Shown here in pieces: positions 8,402 to 16,882 of a stretch of 32,297 nt of DNA; the stretch's first letter is position 1, and each line of letters starts with the position of its first letter. This DNA comes from an uncultured bacterium. GTDB taxonomy: Bacteria > Bacillota > Clostridia > Lachnospirales > Lachnospiraceae. The stretch spans positions 1-32,297 of the forward strand of contig CAMXIF010000032.1 of NCBI GenBank assembly GCA_947243845.1. Direction: 5' to 3'. Position numbers and translations under genes: made by a program. The notes under the pieces were generated by a model. That model was given only the letters and a program-made list of their open reading frames with translations, was not told the DNA's origin and made no database searches.

Positions 8402-9700
8402 ATGGATTCTGTATGGAGAAAGACGGCGGCTATGCCGCATTTTGGGAAACTGGAAGGGGATGTGAAGACGGATGTATTGATCATTGGCGGCGGTATCACG
8501 GGAATTTTGTGTGCCTATTTTCTGAAAGAACAAGGCATTGATTATCTGCTGGTGGAAGGGCAGGAAATCGGTCACGGGGTTACCGGAAATACCACGGCCA
8601 AGATTACAGCTCAGCATGGGCTGATTTATGCGAAAATGTTGCGGCATAGAGGACTGGAAAAGACGAAGTTGTATTTGGAAGCGAACCAGAAGGCGGTTTT
8701 GAAATATATGGAACTGGCTAAAGATTACGACTGTGATTTTATGAGGAAAAAGGCTTTTGTCTATTCTCTGGACAATCGAAGGAAACTGGAGGAGGAGGCA
8801 GAATGTTATGGCAGACTTGGGCTTGTGAATGAGGTGGTGGAGACGCCGGAACTTCCTTTTGCCACAGCGGGAGCGGTGATGATGCAGGATCAGGCACAGT
8901 TTCATCCGCTCAAATTTCTGGCTGGGATTGCAAAAGATTTAAATATTCGCGAGCATACTTTTGTTACGCAGTTGATGCCTGGCAGGGCAGTTACGGATGC
9001 GGGCGTAATTACCTGTAAGCAGATGATTTTTGCAACACACTATCCGATAGATAATAAACACGGGCGTTATTTTATAAAACTATATCAGCACAGATCCTAT
9101 GTGATAGCTTTGCAGAAGGCACAGCAGATGGATGGCATGTATGTGGATGAAGACAGGAGGGGCCTGTCTTTTCGTAGTTATAAAGACTTGTTGCTGGTGG
9201 GCGGCGGCAGCCATCGTACCGGTAAGAAGGGAGGAGATTGGCAGGAACTCCGGCAGTTCGCCAGACAATATTATCCGGAAGCCGAGGAAAAGTACTGGTG
9301 GGCTGCACAGGATTGCATGCCTTTGGATGAAGCGCCTTATATCGGGCTTTATGCCCGCGCTATGCCGGAATGCTATGTTGCGACAGGTTTTCAAAAGTGG
9401 GGGATAACATCTGCTATGATATCGGCTATGCTGCTGACAGATATGGTTCAGGGGATTGAGAATCCCTATGCGGAGGTATTTGATCCCGGAAGAAGTATTT
9501 TCAAAAGACAGCTTCTGTGCAATACCGCAGAGTCACTGGTAAATCTACTGACGCCCACCAGACCCAGATGCCCGCATATGGGATGTGCGCTGAAATGGAA
9601 TCCGGTGGAACACTCCTGGGACTGCCCCTGTCACGGTTCCCGTTTTGCAGAAGACGGAACGTTACTGGATAATCCGGCAAATGGTGATGCCAGATTGTAA
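8402..9700 (+). CDS. FAD-dependent oxidoreductase with C-terminal Rieske [2Fe-2S] domain
   Basis: This 432-aa protein joins a DAO/glycine-oxidase-like flavoprotein to a Rieske iron-sulfur domain, as in Bacillus YhfW. ATG 8402 follows a GGAGG at 8392-8396; an earlier ATG at 8390 overlaps that site. The dinucleotide fold is near the N-terminus (VLIIGGGITGILCAYFL), and FAD-contact sequences GNTTAKITAQHG and ATHYP follow. The C-terminal Rieske ligands are Cys390-x-His392 and Cys408-x-x-His411 (CPHMGC and CPCHGS). The cluster could pass electrons to or from the flavin; the substrate is unknown. It is somewhat shorter than YhfW. Upstream, 8333-8347 and 8352-8366 are a 15-bp direct repeat with a 19-bp period. 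The gene appears to be transcribed on its own. Confidence 0.88.
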   Translation: MDSVWRKTAAMPHFGKLEGDVKTDVLIIGGGITGILCAYFLKEQGIDYLLVEGQEIGHGVTGNTTAKITAQHGLIYAKMLRHRGLEKTKLYLEANQKAVLKYMELAKDYDCDFMRKKAFVYSLDNRRKLEEEAECYGRLGLVNEVVETPELPFATAGAVMMQDQAQFHPLKFLAGIAKDLNIREHTFVTQLMPGRAVTDAGVITCKQMIFATHYPIDNKHGRYFIKLYQHRSYVIALQKAQQMDGMYVDEDRRGLSFRSYKDLLLVGGGSHRTGKKGGDWQELRQFARQYYPEAEEKYWWAAQDCMPLDEAPYIGLYARAMPECYVATGFQKWGITSAMISAMLLTDMVQGIENPYAEVFDPGRSIFKRQLLCNTAESLVNLLTPTRPRCPHMGCALKWNPVEHSWDCPCHGSRFAEDGTLLDNPANGDARL

Positions 9701-9773
9701 TATGCTTTTAGTTGTGGTATTTTAATAAATAGGAATTTATTATGCTTTTCAGAATACACAACAGAGGATGGAT

Positions 9774-9791
9774 GTTAAATTTGGATTTAAC
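9774..9791. promoter_or_regulatory. Short perfect inverted repeat upstream of the LD-carboxypeptidase gene
   Basis: GTTAAAT (9774-9780) and ATTTAAC (9785-9791) form a perfect 7-bp inverted repeat with a 4-nt spacer. It lies in the 204-nt AT-rich gap between the two genes, about 115 nt before the start codon. It could be an operator half-site pair or a weak hairpin. I see nothing else in the gap except the AAAGGAGA Shine-Dalgarno near 9893-9900. Confidence 0.3.
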
Positions 9792-9904
9792 ACAAGACTG
9801 CTCAGGATGGATGAAAATGTGGATAAAGTCCCTATATATTACTATGTTAAAACAAAATTAAATATATTGGAAGCATTTCAGGGGTTTTAGGAAAGGAGAA
9901 AACA

Positions 9905-11044
9905 ATGAGATATCCTCATTTTTTACAAAAAAACGGGACGATTGCCTTTGTGGCGCCTTCCTTTGGGTGTGCGACACAGCCATATAAGGATGGATTTGTG
10001 CATGCACAGGAGAAGTGGAGCCGGGAAGGGTATCAGCTGAAACTTGGGCCCAACTGTTATGTGGAAGAAGGTGTCGGAATCAGTAATAAACCCAACCTTT
10101 GTGGGAAGGAGTTGACGGAATACTATTGTGATTCGGACAGTGATTGTATGATTTCTTGCGGCGGCGGGGAGTTGATGTGTGAGATTTTGGACTATGTGGA
10201 TTTTGGGAGGATTGCCCAAGCTGATCCTAAATGGTATATGGGTTACTCGGATAATACAAATATGACTTATCTGTTGGCGACTCTATGTGATACCGCATCT
10301 ATTTATGGTCCCTGCGCGGCGGCCTTTGGCATGGAGCCGAGACATCAGGCGCTGGAGGATGCGATGGCGCTCCTGCGGGGAGAGAAGCTGACCATGGAGG
10401 GGTATGGGATGTGGGAGCGGGAATCTCTGAAAAGTGAGGAAAACCCCTTTGCGCCTTATCAGTTGACAGAGACTTCCGTAGTCAGATATTGGCTGCCCGA
10501 TGGCAGGACGAATGTGGAGAGTCTGCGGGGAGTCGGGAAGCAACAGGTGATGACAGGCGGACAGACAGGGTCAGGCAGTCAGACAGGGGCAGGTAGTCAG
10601 ATTGAAGATGCGGGGCGGATACGGATGACCGGCAGACTGTTGGGTGGTTGTATGGATTGTCTGGTGAATCTGTTAGGCACAAAATATGACAGGACTACCG
10701 AGTTTGTGGAAAAATATAAAGAAGATGGAATCCTCTGGTTTTTGGAGGCCTGCGACTTGAATCTCATGGGAATCCGCCGTGCTATGTGGCAGATGGAACA
10801 TGCGGGTTGGTTTAAAAATTGCAGTGGTTTTTTAATTGGCAGGCCATTAAACGGCATGGGAGTGGAGGAGTTTGGCATTGATTACTATCAGGCAGTCTGT
10901 GAGATGCTGTACCAGTATCATGTGCCTGTCTTTATGGATCTTGATATCGGACATCTGCCGCCAATGATGCCGCTAATCTGCGGCAGTATGGCAGAGGTTA
11001 CGAGCATTGGGGAGCAGTATTGCGTCAGGATGAAATTGGAGTGA
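9905..11044 (+). CDS. LD-carboxypeptidase / MccF-like S66 serine peptidase
   Basis: S66 peptidases cut an L-D amide bond, either in muropeptide recycling (LdcA) or in microcin C immunity (MccF). This 379-aa protein starts at ATG 9905 with a strong AAAGGAGA site. The nucleophile elbow is GYSDNT with Ser115, Glu281 lies in WFLEACDLN, and His350 lies in DIGHLPPMMP; together these form the Ser-Glu-His triad of the family. The length and the GRP.NGM motif look closer to the MccF-like branch, but the substrate cannot be set from sequence. Two oddities stand out. A Gly/Ser/Gln-rich insert made of 18-bp units lies at 10556-10609, and the last 37 bp of the gene are repeated in tandem beyond the stop codon (11012-11122). 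Confidence 0.9.
   Translation: MRYPHFLQKNGTIAFVAPSFGCATQPYKDGFVHAQEKWSREGYQLKLGPNCYVEEGVGISNKPNLCGKELTEYYCDSDSDCMISCGGGELMCEILDYVDFGRIAQADPKWYMGYSDNTNMTYLLATLCDTASIYGPCAAAFGMEPRHQALEDAMALLRGEKLTMEGYGMWERESLKSEENPFAPYQLTETSVVRYWLPDGRTNVESLRGVGKQQVMTGGQTGSGSQTGAGSQIEDAGRIRMTGRLLGGCMDCLVNLLGTKYDRTTEFVEKYKEDGILWFLEACDLNLMGIRRAMWQMEHAGWFKNCSGFLIGRPLNGMGVEEFGIDYYQAVCEMLYQYHVPVFMDLDIGHLPPMMPLICGSMAEVTSIGEQYCVRMKLE
10556..10609 (+). repeat. Three 18-bp tandem units inside the S66 peptidase gene
   Basis: The units at 10556-10573, 10574-10591 and 10592-10609 encode GGQTGS, GSQTGA and GSQIED. They follow the pattern GG(C/T)(A/G)G(A/T)CAGA(C/T). The repeat is in frame and adds a flexible polar loop ahead of the TGRLLGGCMD segment, between the Ser and Glu parts of the triad. 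The copies have diverged at several positions, so the expansion is not brand new. Confidence 0.75.
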
Positions 11045-11122
11045 TGAAGAACAGTATTGCGTCAGAGTGAAGTCAGAGTGATGAAGAGCAGTATTGCATC
11101 AGAATGAAGTCAGAGTAAATGG
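11012..11122 (+). repeat. Three 37-bp tandem repeats spanning the 3' end of the S66 peptidase gene
   Basis: The units run 11012-11048, 11049-11085 and 11086-11122. Each starts with ga(g/a)cagtattgc. The first unit contains the last coding residues (EQYCVRMKLE) and the stop codon; the other two are downstream, non-coding copies. Because 37 is not a multiple of three, further copies do not continue the reading frame. Confidence 0.85.
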
Positions 11123-11178
11123 AAGAGGGATGCTGTCTGTCAGACGATGGCATGATTTAATTGAAGGAGGCAGTTTAT

Positions 11179-11352
11179 ATGTTACCAAAAGATCCGGTCA
11201 TGTTACTGAGTTTTATCAATTTGAAACTGCGGGATTTTTATCCAAACTTTGCTACACTGTGCGATGATTTGGATGCGGATCAGGCAGAGATAGTCGAAAA
11301 ATTGGCAGCTATTGATTATCACTACGATGAGGGGAAAAATCAATTTGTCTGA
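11179..11352 (+). CDS. DUF4250 small protein, 57 aa
   Basis: The N-terminus MLPKDPVMLLSFINLKLRDFYPNF and the pattern DLDAD..EI..KL..I.Y.YDE..NQF match DUF4250, a short family common in Clostridia with no known role. ATG 11179 follows GAAGGAGG (11163-11170). The in-frame TTG at 11161 would remove that site, so it is rejected. The stop codon overlaps the start region of the RACo-like gene by 8 nt, so the two are probably co-translated. Confidence 0.85.
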   Translation: MLPKDPVMLLSFINLKLRDFYPNFATLCDDLDADQAEIVEKLAAIDYHYDEGKNQFV

Positions 11353-12982
11353 AAAGATTAAAATTACAATAGTTATGGATGACGAAAAACAGAATATGGA
11401 AAAAAAGGGAACTTGCGATAATTCTGTGACGATGACACATGATTCATCCATGACGCTCATGTCAACTTTAGTGAAAAACGGGATGCTAGAGGGGAGTTTT
11501 TGTGGCGGAAGGGGAGATTGTGGCAGGTGTATGGTACAGTTTCTGCAGGCGGCGCCTTTGCCGACACCGTTGGAAAGAAGCCGCTTGGAAGCACAGGAGT
11601 TGCGACAGGGATTTCGTCTGGCCTGTCTTACGAAGCCCAAAAGCGACTGTGTCATAAAAATAATGGTTCCCAAAGAGAATAAGATATCTATTGTGACGGA
11701 GATGATGGATTTGTCGGAAGAAGTTGACTGTGATAGTCAACAAAAGGAGTCATCTGTAAAAAGTAAATTGGGTGTTATGGAATCAGATAATTTGGTGGAT
11801 GCAGGAAGTACTGTCAGAGATGGTCATGTGATAGCAGTGGATTTGGGGACTACCACGATAGCCATGCAGCTGCGGAATATGGACACAGGGGAAACAAGAG
11901 ATACTTATTGTGAGATGAATCCTCAAAGAACCTATGGTTCGGATGTGCTGTCAAGAATTCAGGCCTCCTGTGAGGGATATAGAGAGGCGCTCAAGCTGTG
12001 TGTCTGGGAGATGTTGGAGCGTGGTACGAGGAAATTTGCCAAAACTGTGGAACCAGCCAATATAAAATGTATCTGTGTTGCAGGTAATACCACCATGGAA
12101 CATCTTCTTATGGGATATGACGTATCCTCCCTGGGGAGAAGTCCCTTTATGCCGGTGGAAATAGGTTTGCAGGTGGCGGAAGGGCCTTTCGGGATTCCTC
12201 TTTACATAACACCTGGTATCAGTACCTTTGTGGGGGGCGATATCACGGCTGGAATGTATGCACTGGGGATGGCGCCTGGGGTAGGGATGAGACGATGTGC
12301 AGAAGAAAGCCTTACAGATGTGTGTGGGGCAAAAGCATGTCCGGCAGGAAATCAGAACTATGCCCGGCTTTTGATTGATCTGGGAACCAACGGGGAGATG
12401 GCAATTACCAATAGAAGGGATATGCTGGTGACAGCAACGGCTGCAGGACCGGCTTTTGAGGGAGGAACGGAGAAAGCGGTGGTGGGAACGGATATGATCG
12501 CTGTCACGGATTCGTTAAGGAAGCAGGGAATTCTGGATGCGGAAGGGCTGCTTCAAGAGCCTTATTTCATGCAGGGGGTTATGATACATACTCAAAAGGG
12601 AGATTTTCGACTGAATAATCGGGATATCCGGGCCTTGCAGATGGCTAAGGCTGCTGTTCGGGCCGGGGTGGAAATCCTGTGGGAACAGATAGGAAGGCCT
12701 AAGATAGGACAGGTATATCTGGCAGGCGGATTTGGTTATTATCTGGATGTGGAAGCGGCTTTTTCCATTGGCCTTTTACCGGAACAGATGCGAGGACATG
12801 TGCAGGCGGTGGGAAATACTTCTTTAGAGGGCGCTTTCCGAATCGGAAGGGATCTGTGCAGAGGTGTGACGGATGGAAGGCGGCTGGAGGCAGTTTTTGC
12901 TTCTGCGAAGAGCATCAATCTGGCGGAACAGAAGGAATTTGAAAAATTGTATTTGGGATATATGAATCTGGTAGAGAGTTGA
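11345..12982 (+). CDS. RACo-like [2Fe-2S]/ASKHA ATPase (DUF4445), corrinoid reductive activator type
   Basis: Proteins of this family use ATP to reduce corrinoid cofactors of methyltransferases from Co(II) to Co(I). The N-terminal ferredoxin domain has the plant-type cysteine pattern Cys53-x5-Cys59-x2-Cys62 and Cys94 (CGGRGDCGRC and ACL), counting from TTG 11345. After a linker, the ASKHA ATPase part shows VIAVDLGTTTIAMQL, CVAGNTTMEHLL, LIDLGTNGEMA and YLAGGFGYYLD, all typical. The start is uncertain: TTG 11345 follows a GAGGGG at a good distance and overlaps the DUF4250 stop, while ATG 11312 and ATG 11375 are also in frame. No corrinoid protein or methyltransferase lies in the window, so its partner is elsewhere or different. 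A terminator follows at once. Confidence 0.88.
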   Translation: MSEKIKITIVMDDEKQNMEKKGTCDNSVTMTHDSSMTLMSTLVKNGMLEGSFCGGRGDCGRCMVQFLQAAPLPTPLERSRLEAQELRQGFRLACLTKPKSDCVIKIMVPKENKISIVTEMMDLSEEVDCDSQQKESSVKSKLGVMESDNLVDAGSTVRDGHVIAVDLGTTTIAMQLRNMDTGETRDTYCEMNPQRTYGSDVLSRIQASCEGYREALKLCVWEMLERGTRKFAKTVEPANIKCICVAGNTTMEHLLMGYDVSSLGRSPFMPVEIGLQVAEGPFGIPLYITPGISTFVGGDITAGMYALGMAPGVGMRRCAEESLTDVCGAKACPAGNQNYARLLIDLGTNGEMAITNRRDMLVTATAAGPAFEGGTEKAVVGTDMIAVTDSLRKQGILDAEGLLQEPYFMQGVMIHTQKGDFRLNNRDIRALQMAKAAVRAGVEILWEQIGRPKIGQVYLAGGFGYYLDVEAAFSIGLLPEQMRGHVQAVGNTSLEGAFRIGRDLCRGVTDGRRLEAVFASAKSINLAEQKEFEKLYLGYMNLVES

Positions 12983-13036
12983 GAAAGCTGTCTGGCGCAG
13001 CAGTTTAAGGTTGCGTTAAGCTTTCTCTTCTTTTTC
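12981..13036 (+). terminator. Intrinsic terminator after the RACo-like gene
   Basis: GAGAAAGCT (12981-12989) pairs perfectly with AGCTTTCTC (13019-13027). A smaller inner stem (CGCA/TGCG) is possible, and a T-rich tail (13028-13038) follows. The left arm overlaps the stop codon. Confidence 0.75.
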
Positions 13037-13127
13037 TTTAAACTTAACATGCTATTCTTACAACAACAATGAACACAACACTTTCCGGCAGGAAAGGATA
13101 CAAGGATGAATTTTGGAGGAAATGTCA

Positions 13128-14009
13128 ATGATGTGGTCAAGAAAAGAGCTAAAAGAGCAGGCGAAGGAAGCCTTGCAGAGAAATTATTGGAAGATTGTTC
13201 TGGTAGCGGTGCTGATGCTGTGCCTGGGAAGCGGTGTTGGAACTGTCGGCATCGGAAGAATTACGGAAAACAGCAATCGTGATGGAGAAGAAGTGTCTCA
13301 GGATGCGGACAGCATGGAAGATATGACTTATGACGAGATAAACGGCAAATCCGATGAAGAGACTTCCGGCAAAAAGCACAGTTTTATTAGAATCGATACA
13401 TCTTCTGATAAAATAGAAAGTGTTATGGAAAACAACCAGGGTGTGGTGAGAATTGTGGCGGCAGTCATTTTGGTGACAATTTTTAGTGCAGTATTCGTGG
13501 CAATCTTTGTGGTGGATGTTTTCCTGTTTAATCCTTTCAGCGTGGGAGCGGATCGCTTTATGCTGAAGAGTGTGGATGACATGGCCAAGGTCAGTGAGAT
13601 CGCCTACGGTTTTGACCATTGTTATAAAAACATTGTGAAGACCATGTTTCAAAGGGATCTGCAAATCCTTTTGTGGGCTCTGTTATTCTTCATACCAGGC
13701 ATTTATAAGAAATATCAATATCGGATGGTATCTTATATCATGGCGGAGCATCCTGATATGGACTACAGGAGTGCACTGCAGATGAGCAGGGATATGATGG
13801 AAGGGCATAAGTGGCAGGCCTTTGTGCTGGATTTATCTTTTATATTGTGGCATTTACTGGGAACAATAACATGCGGTATTGCAGAGATATTTTATGTACA
13901 GCCATACCAGCAGCTGACCTGTGCGGCTCTGTATCGCAGACTGAGCAGACCTGACGGTGAAGCAGAAGAAAACGAGACAGTTTATGGCAGATTGGAACAA
14001 AGATATTAG
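13128..14009 (+). CDS. DUF975 family integral membrane protein
   Basis: The N-terminus (MWSRKELKEQAKEALQRNYW followed by a membrane segment) is the hallmark of DUF975. GGAGGA at 13115-13120 places the start at ATG 13128, with ATG 13131 also possible. This gives about 293 aa. Membrane segments are seen at about residues 17-37, 105-133, 180-196 and 240-265. The loop between the first two is long, acidic and polar. The function is unknown. The two-component genes start 45 nt downstream on the same strand, so the protein may belong to the same envelope-stress unit. Confidence 0.85.
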   Translation: MMWSRKELKEQAKEALQRNYWKIVLVAVLMLCLGSGVGTVGIGRITENSNRDGEEVSQDADSMEDMTYDEINGKSDEETSGKKHSFIRIDTSSDKIESVMENNQGVVRIVAAVILVTIFSAVFVAIFVVDVFLFNPFSVGADRFMLKSVDDMAKVSEIAYGFDHCYKNIVKTMFQRDLQILLWALLFFIPGIYKKYQYRMVSYIMAEHPDMDYRSALQMSRDMMEGHKWQAFVLDLSFILWHLLGTITCGIAEIFYVQPYQQLTCAALYRRLSRPDGEAEENETVYGRLEQRY

Positions 14010-14054
14010 AGTACAGGTGTAAAGTATTCCGTGTAAGAATTGGAGGAGACGGGG

Positions 14055-14750
14055 ATGGCATACAGAATACTGGTGGCGGATGATGAGGCGGAAATCAGGG
14101 ATATACTGCGCTTGTATCTGGAAAAAGACGGCTATGAGGTGATAGAGGCGGCGGACGGTATGGAGGCCATGAAGGTGTGCGGAAAGGAGAAACCGGATTT
14201 GGCCATATTGGATATCATGATGCCGGGGATTGATGGATATCGAGTGTTACGAAATATTCGGGAAAACAGTAATATACCGGTAATCATTTTGTCGGCTAAG
14301 AGCAGTGACTCGGATAAGATTCTGGGATTGGATCTGGGGGCAGATGATTATATTGTCAAGCCTTTTGTGCCGCTGGAAGCAGTAGCCAGGGTTAATTCCA
14401 ATATCAGGCGTTTTTATTCTTTGGGGGCCGGTAAAAACAGTCAGACAGATGAGGACAGGGAATTGATTGTGGGATCATTAAAACTGGACTTGGCGGCCTG
14501 CCTGCTATATTGTGGTGAACGGCCGATTGAATTGACCTCGGTGGAATTTAAGATTATGAAGCTTTTTATGGAGAACCCCGGAAAAGTCTTTACCAAGCGG
14601 CAGCTGTTTGAGCAAGGCTGGGAGGAGAGTTATATGCTTTCGGACAATAATGTGATGGTATGTATATCTAAATTGCGGGCGAAATTAAATCATGATAAGA
14701 AAGAATATATCACCACAATCCGCGGACTGGGATATCGTTTGGAAAAATAA
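14055..14750 (+). CDS. OmpR/VanR-type response regulator
   Basis: This 231-aa regulator starts at ATG 14055, 7 nt after GGAGGA (14042-14047). The receiver domain has the acidic pair Asp9-Asp10, the phospho-acceptor Asp53 (ILDIMMPG) and Lys102 (IVKPF). The C-terminal winged helix (about 130-231) includes VEFKIMKLFMENPGKVFTK and RGLGYRLEK. The kinase gene follows 80 nt later. The pair resembles VanR/VanS, but no resistance genes are adjacent. The nearby deacetylase and DUF5722 genes are the most obvious candidate targets. Confidence 0.95.
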   Translation: MAYRILVADDEAEIRDILRLYLEKDGYEVIEAADGMEAMKVCGKEKPDLAILDIMMPGIDGYRVLRNIRENSNIPVIILSAKSSDSDKILGLDLGADDYIVKPFVPLEAVARVNSNIRRFYSLGAGKNSQTDEDRELIVGSLKLDLAACLLYCGERPIELTSVEFKIMKLFMENPGKVFTKRQLFEQGWEESYMLSDNNVMVCISKLRAKLNHDKKEYITTIRGLGYRLEK

Positions 14751-14830
14751 CGGATAGAAAGAGCGGGTGATATGATAGGGCCGGAAGCTGCTAATATAGA
14801 GACCATGCAGGGTAGAGCGAGAGGAATTAC

Positions 14831-15973
14831 ATGCACATGCAGAAGAAAAAATTAAAATGGTATTTAATAAATAGGTTTCTAATCATCATGTTGACAATCT
14901 ATGTCAGCGGGGAATTGATCAGCATGCTGTATCGCAGTGTAATCTTTCCCTTTTTCATAGGATTTATGAATGATCAGCAGATACAGATTACAGGACAGAG
15001 TAACATATTTGTTTTTATAATACAGATGTTATTATATTTTGCGGCATCACTTTTTCCGCATGGGGCGGCGGAGTGGATACAGCACCGGCTTAGTATGGGA
15101 ATGGGAGAGGCATTGCAGATTAATATCAACTCACCTCTTTACAGTGGGAGGTGGAGTATCTTGCTGCGAATCATGTTTATTGCTGTGTTTTTGTTTATGC
15201 TGGGGGTTCGTTTGCTGCCGTATGCGGTGGGTGCAGTTTGGTATTATAGAATAGTGACTGTTCGAGTCAATCAACTTTTGGAGGAGGAAAAGGAGCATCA
15301 GCTTGATTATGAGCGCAAAAGGAATCTGCTCCTTTCGGATATCGCGCATGATATTAAGACGCCGATTACTACGATCTGCGGTTATAGTAAGGCATTGTCG
15401 GAGGGCGTAGTGCAGGAGGAGAAACGACAGGCATACCTGGATACCATCTATAACAAATCCATGCGGATGGATGAATTGGTGACCCTGTTATTTGAGTATG
15501 TGAAACTGGGGAGTGAGGGATATGTTCTTGACAGGCAGCCCTGTAATCTGGCGGAACTGTTGCGGGAATGTGTTGCATTGGTCTATGCGGACTTTGAAGA
15601 GAAGGGCATGGAAGTGGTGCTGGAGATTCCGGAGGAAAACGTATCCTATGAGATAGATCGGCTTCAGATGGGACGCGCCATTGGCAATCTGCTCAGCAAT
15701 GCGGTGCGGTATGGCAGAACAGGCGGGAGGGTGTTAGTACGTCTGCAGGATGAGGTCATCACGGTGGCGGATGATGGGGAGCAGATCGATCCGGTATTTG
15801 CAGAGCATATCTTTGAACCTTTTGCAAGAGGGGACAAAGCTCGCACTACTAAAGGAGGAACGGGACTAGGGTTAGGTATAGCCTTCCAGATTGTCAAAAT
15901 GCATGGCGGACGGCTGGAATTGGATTGTCATTGTGGGGAGGACTATACGAAAGCATTTAAAATCCGTCTGTGA
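14831..15973 (+). CDS. VanS-type sensor histidine kinase
   Basis: This 380-aa membrane kinase pairs with the preceding regulator. It has membrane segments near residues 15-37, 58-80 and 107-132. HisKA carries His173 in SDIAHDIKTPIT. The ATPase motifs are the N box (IGNLLSNAVRYGR), G1 (VADDGEQID), F box (FEPFARGD) and G2 (GGTGLGLGIA). There is no PAS or clear extracellular ligand domain; the loop between the second and third segments is about 25 residues. The kinase may therefore sense the membrane or a partner, such as the DUF975 protein. ATG 14831 follows GAGAGGA. Confidence 0.95.
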   Translation: MHMQKKKLKWYLINRFLIIMLTIYVSGELISMLYRSVIFPFFIGFMNDQQIQITGQSNIFVFIIQMLLYFAASLFPHGAAEWIQHRLSMGMGEALQININSPLYSGRWSILLRIMFIAVFLFMLGVRLLPYAVGAVWYYRIVTVRVNQLLEEEKEHQLDYERKRNLLLSDIAHDIKTPITTICGYSKALSEGVVQEEKRQAYLDTIYNKSMRMDELVTLLFEYVKLGSEGYVLDRQPCNLAELLRECVALVYADFEEKGMEVVLEIPEENVSYEIDRLQMGRAIGNLLSNAVRYGRTGGRVLVRLQDEVITVADDGEQIDPVFAEHIFEPFARGDKARTTKGGTGLGLGIAFQIVKMHGGRLELDCHCGEDYTKAFKIRL

Positions 15974-16041
15974 TAACCAGAATGTGTCTGCGCATGTGTG
16001 CATATATTGATAGGGAAAGAAGGCCGGAGATTTGACTGGTT

Positions 16042-16749
16042 ATGAGTGTGAGAAACAGAATCACTGCGAGTGTGGTGCTTTTGGCGGGTGTGATTGCTGC
16101 CGGGATATTCGGAATGATGACACATAAAGAAGAACTGGAGGAAGTCAGTAGTTACATAACGAGTGCTATTGCTGGTGCTGAAGAGGCAGGAGACAGTCCG
16201 AAAATCGCACTTACCTTTGACGATGGACCACACCCTTATTATACGGAACAGCTTCTGGACGGGCTGAAGGAAAGGGGAGCGAAAGCTTCCTTTTTTGTGC
16301 TGGGTAAACAGGCTCAGGTCTGTCCGGATTTGATCAAACGGATGCAGGAGGAAGGGCATCTGGTGGGAAATCATACCTACAGTCATATTCAGTTGGGAGA
16401 AAATAACAGGGAGACTTTTAAAGAGGAACTGATCAAGACCAGTGCGGTGTTGTCGGAACTTACCGGAGAAGAAATACAATATGTGCGTCCTCCGTATGGG
16501 AGCTGGGACAAGGGATTTGAGACAGAACTTATGATGTTCCCCGTGCTCTGGACAGTGGATCCCATGGACTGGTGCAGTGATGATGTGTCTGGTATTGTGC
16601 GGGAAGTGACTAAGAAATCCAAAGAAAACTCCATTATTCTCATGCATGACGAATACAAGTCCAGTGTGACGGCGGCACTCCAGATTGTAGATATCCTACA
16701 GGAGCAAGGATATGAATTTGTAACGGTAGACGAGATTTTATTTGATTAA
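16042..16749 (+). CDS. Polysaccharide deacetylase (CE4, NodB domain), membrane-anchored or secreted
   Basis: CE4 enzymes remove acetyl groups from N-acetylglucosamine or N-acetylmuramic acid in peptidoglycan or related glycans. Residues 8-26 form one hydrophobic segment that serves as signal or anchor. All five NodB motifs are present: TFDDGP (Asp60, Asp61), HTYSH (His111, His115), RPPYGSWD, DPMDWC and ILMHD. The metal-binding Asp-His-His triad is complete, so it should be active. At 235 aa it is essentially a bare catalytic domain. It starts 68 nt after the kinase gene on the same strand, which suggests shared regulation. Confidence 0.93.
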   Translation: MSVRNRITASVVLLAGVIAAGIFGMMTHKEELEEVSSYITSAIAGAEEAGDSPKIALTFDDGPHPYYTEQLLDGLKERGAKASFFVLGKQAQVCPDLIKRMQEEGHLVGNHTYSHIQLGENNRETFKEELIKTSAVLSELTGEEIQYVRPPYGSWDKGFETELMMFPVLWTVDPMDWCSDDVSGIVREVTKKSKENSIILMHDEYKSSVTAALQIVDILQEQGYEFVTVDEILFD

Positions 16750-16807
16750 AGGCAGTGAAGATAAGGACAGTGAAGAACTAGAAGTTACAGGAAAATACGT
16801 AAAACTA

Positions 16808-16837
16808 TTGAATTTGTCATGGCAGATACAGTATAAT
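16808..16837 (+). promoter_or_regulatory. Probable sigma-A promoter for the DUF5722 gene
   Basis: TTGAAT (16808-16813), an 18-nt spacer and TATAAT (16832-16837) lie 45 nt before the start codon. The -10 box is a perfect match. Confidence 0.6.
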
Positions 16838-16882
16838 AAACCGGACTGGGCAAAACAGGGAACGGATAAGGAAAAATAGTAC

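Noticed and set aside
8261..8905. 214-codon minus-strand frame over the start of the oxidoreductase gene
   Set aside because: It is antisense to the well-supported flavoprotein N-terminus, has a shadow-like composition and has no ribosome site.
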